NCBI GenBank assembly: GCA_002337925.1
Contig: DDHB01000088.1
Span: 1 to 6,535, forward strand
DNA: 6,535 nucleotides
Direction: 5' to 3'
From: Sporomusaceae bacterium UBA1887
GTDB taxonomy: Bacteria > Bacillota > Negativicutes > Sporomusales > DSM-15969
Below the pieces are notes generated by a model, which was not told where the DNA came from, did not search any database, and saw only the letters and a program-made list of their open reading frames with translations. The position numbers and the translations under genes are program-made. Numbering within the stretch: the first letter of the stretch is position 1; each line of letters starts with the position of its first letter. Below, in pieces: positions 5,749 through 6,535 of the stretch.

Positions 5749-5784
5749 ATAAAATAAAAATTTCCAGATTATTCAATCTGGAAA
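5748..5784 (-). terminator. Terminator of the sigma-54 activator gene
   Basis: TTTCCAGATT (5761-5770) and AATCTGGAAA (5775-5784) form a perfect 10-bp stem with a 4-nt loop. On the minus strand it is followed by TTTTTATTTTATT (5760-5748), while on the plus strand only A residues follow, so it works for minus-strand transcription. It ends the regulator transcript about 130 nt past its stop codon and insulates atoDAE from read-through. The T-tract runs directly into the -24 element. Confidence 0.75.
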
Positions 5785-5858
5785 AAACGTCATTTTGAGC
5801 CATATTTACAAAAGATATCGCAGCATGAATATTAATTTTCGTAATAACCGGCAACTTA

Positions 5859-5908
5859 TTGCACACCCAGACGATTACTTTTTGCGCGGTGCGAATTTTT
5901 TTGCACAC
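5859..5908 (-). promoter_or_regulatory. Candidate upstream activating sites: two TTGCACAC repeats 42 bp apart
   Basis: TTGCACAC occurs on the plus strand at 5859-5866 and again at 5901-5908. The 42-bp period equals four helical turns, so both copies face the same side of the DNA. They lie roughly 140 and 180 bp upstream of the predicted transcription start, a normal distance for enhancer-binding protein sites. Partial dyads accompany each copy: GCAA-N4-TTGC at 5851-5862, and GTGC-N10-GCAC at 5889-5906. The adjacent activator is the obvious ligand, but binding is inferred. Confidence 0.55.
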
Positions 5909-5911
5909 TGC

Positions 5912-6535
5912 TTAACTTTCTTCATTCGCTCCTGCCAGGCTGTACTCTTCAATCTTATATTGCAAAGCTCTTCTGCTGATTGCCAGGTCACGTGCTGTCT
6001 TCATCCGATTGCCGTGATTACAGGCAAGCACTTTGCGAATGATATTTTTTTCCGCTTCTTTGATAATATCCTTCAGACTTCTTCCCTGCCAGTACGGCGG
6101 GTTCTCCGGCAGAGCTGCAGCGCATTGCAGCGGCAGCAAATACGGCGGAAGATCTTCAGCAAAGATTAAACGGCCTGTTCCCATTATGACTGCCCGCTCC
6201 ACTACATTAGACAGCTCCCGGATATTGCCAGGCCAGTGATGCTGCTCTAATAAAGCGATTGCCTCACGATCAAAATCATCGATGTCCCGGTTTGCCTCAC
6301 GGGCAAATTTTTGTAAAAACAACCGCCCAAGGAAGGCGATATCCTCCTGGCGCTTTCGCAAAGGAGGTATTTCTAGCGTAACTACTGCCAGCCGGTAATA
6401 TAAATCTTCCCGAAACTCTCCCTTTGCTACCATTTCCGGCAGGGACCGATTAGTCGCCGCTATAATCCGGATATCTGTTTTCACTGTTTGGCAGCTGCCT
6501 ACTCTTTCGAACTCCCGCTCCTGCAGCACCCGCAA
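5912..6535 (-). CDS. Sigma-54-dependent transcriptional activator, C-terminal part
   Basis: The gene runs off the window at 6535, so only the last 207 residues are visible and the true start is outside; the first visible codon, TTG, is an internal leucine. Residues 1-125 are the end of the AAA+ ATPase domain: LRVLQEREFERVG (1-13), sensor I with AATN (26-29), the arginine-finger segment FREDLYYRL (41-49), IPPLRKRQEDI (56-66) and sensor II PGNIREL (102-108). A Fis-type helix-turn-helix follows at about 154-196, ending in ARDLAISRRALQYKIEEY (181-198). Such proteins bind upstream sites and use ATP to open sigma-54 promoters. The walker motifs and GAFTGA loop are off-window, as is any sensor domain, so it cannot be told whether this is an AtoC-like response regulator or a PAS-domain activator. 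It sits 215 bp upstream of atoD, transcribed the same way. Confidence 0.95.
   Translation of the reverse strand: MRVLQEREFERVGSCQTVKTDIRIIAATNRSLPEMVAKGEFREDLYYRLAVVTLEIPPLRKRQEDIAFLGRLFLQKFAREANRDIDDFDREAIALLEQHHWPGNIRELSNVVERAVIMGTGRLIFAEDLPPYLLPLQCAAALPENPPYWQGRSLKDIIKEAEKNIIRKVLACNHGNRMKTARDLAISRRALQYKIEEYSLAGANEES

Noticed and set aside
5795..6169. Plus-strand open frame overlapping the regulatory gap and the activator gene
   Set aside because: Most of it is antisense to the conserved Fis and linker region of the activator. No family resemblance is visible.
5912..6535. Treating the activator fragment as a complete small protein beginning at the first codon in the window
   Set aside because: The sequence starts in the middle of an AAA+ domain with the usual LRVLQE segment, so the gene continues past the window and the apparent start is an internal leucine codon.

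Overview
The window reads as an ordinary chromosomal segment of a moderately AT-rich bacterium. Every gene lies on the minus strand, so transcription runs from high to low coordinates. CCA-encoding tRNAs, strong purine-rich ribosome binding sites, a YetF/DUF421 protein and a sigma-54 regulator beside an atoDAE operon all suggest a Firmicute. A Gram-negative, sporeformer-type Firmicute such as the Sporomusa/Pelosinus group is my best guess, but this is inference.

Layout in the direction of transcription. (1) 6535-5912: the C-terminal part of a sigma-54 enhancer-binding activator (end of the AAA+ domain plus a Fis-type helix-turn-helix), cut by the window edge. (2) 5911-5697: a dense regulatory gap holding two TTGCACAC repeats exactly 42 bp apart, a 10-bp hairpin terminator, and a -24/-12 (sigma-54) promoter with canonical GG-N10-GC spacing. 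(3) 5696-2936: a three-gene operon for short-chain acid use, made of CoA-transferase subunits A and B (atoD, atoA) with overlapping stop and start codons, then the short-chain fatty acid carrier atoE, closed by a strong terminator. (4) 2767-2063: a YetF/DUF421 membrane protein. (5) 1927-1406: a zinc-ribbon Nudix hydrolase with its own promoter. (6) 1346-552: uppP, undecaprenyl-diphosphatase. (7) 452-1: a tRNA operon (Thr-UGU, Tyr-GUA, two initiator Met tRNAs, and the first 20 nt of a fifth tRNA) with a good sigma-A promoter.

The main functional unit is parts 1 to 3. The activator probably binds the phased repeats and drives the -24/-12 promoter. AtoE would then import acetoacetate or a short-chain fatty acid, and AtoD/AtoA would convert it to its CoA ester using acetyl-CoA or another CoA donor. 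The logic resembles the AtoC-controlled ato operon of Escherichia coli, but no thiolase gene (atoB) follows atoE before the terminator. UppP recycles the undecaprenyl lipid carrier for cell-wall synthesis; its Nudix neighbour has no evident link to it.

I found no mobile element, CRISPR array, phage gene or clearly new system. The most interesting material is non-coding: the activator's probable binding sites, a 15-bp hairpin at 2013-2048, and palindromes in the tRNA spacers. No stretch longer than 300 bases lacks a gene.
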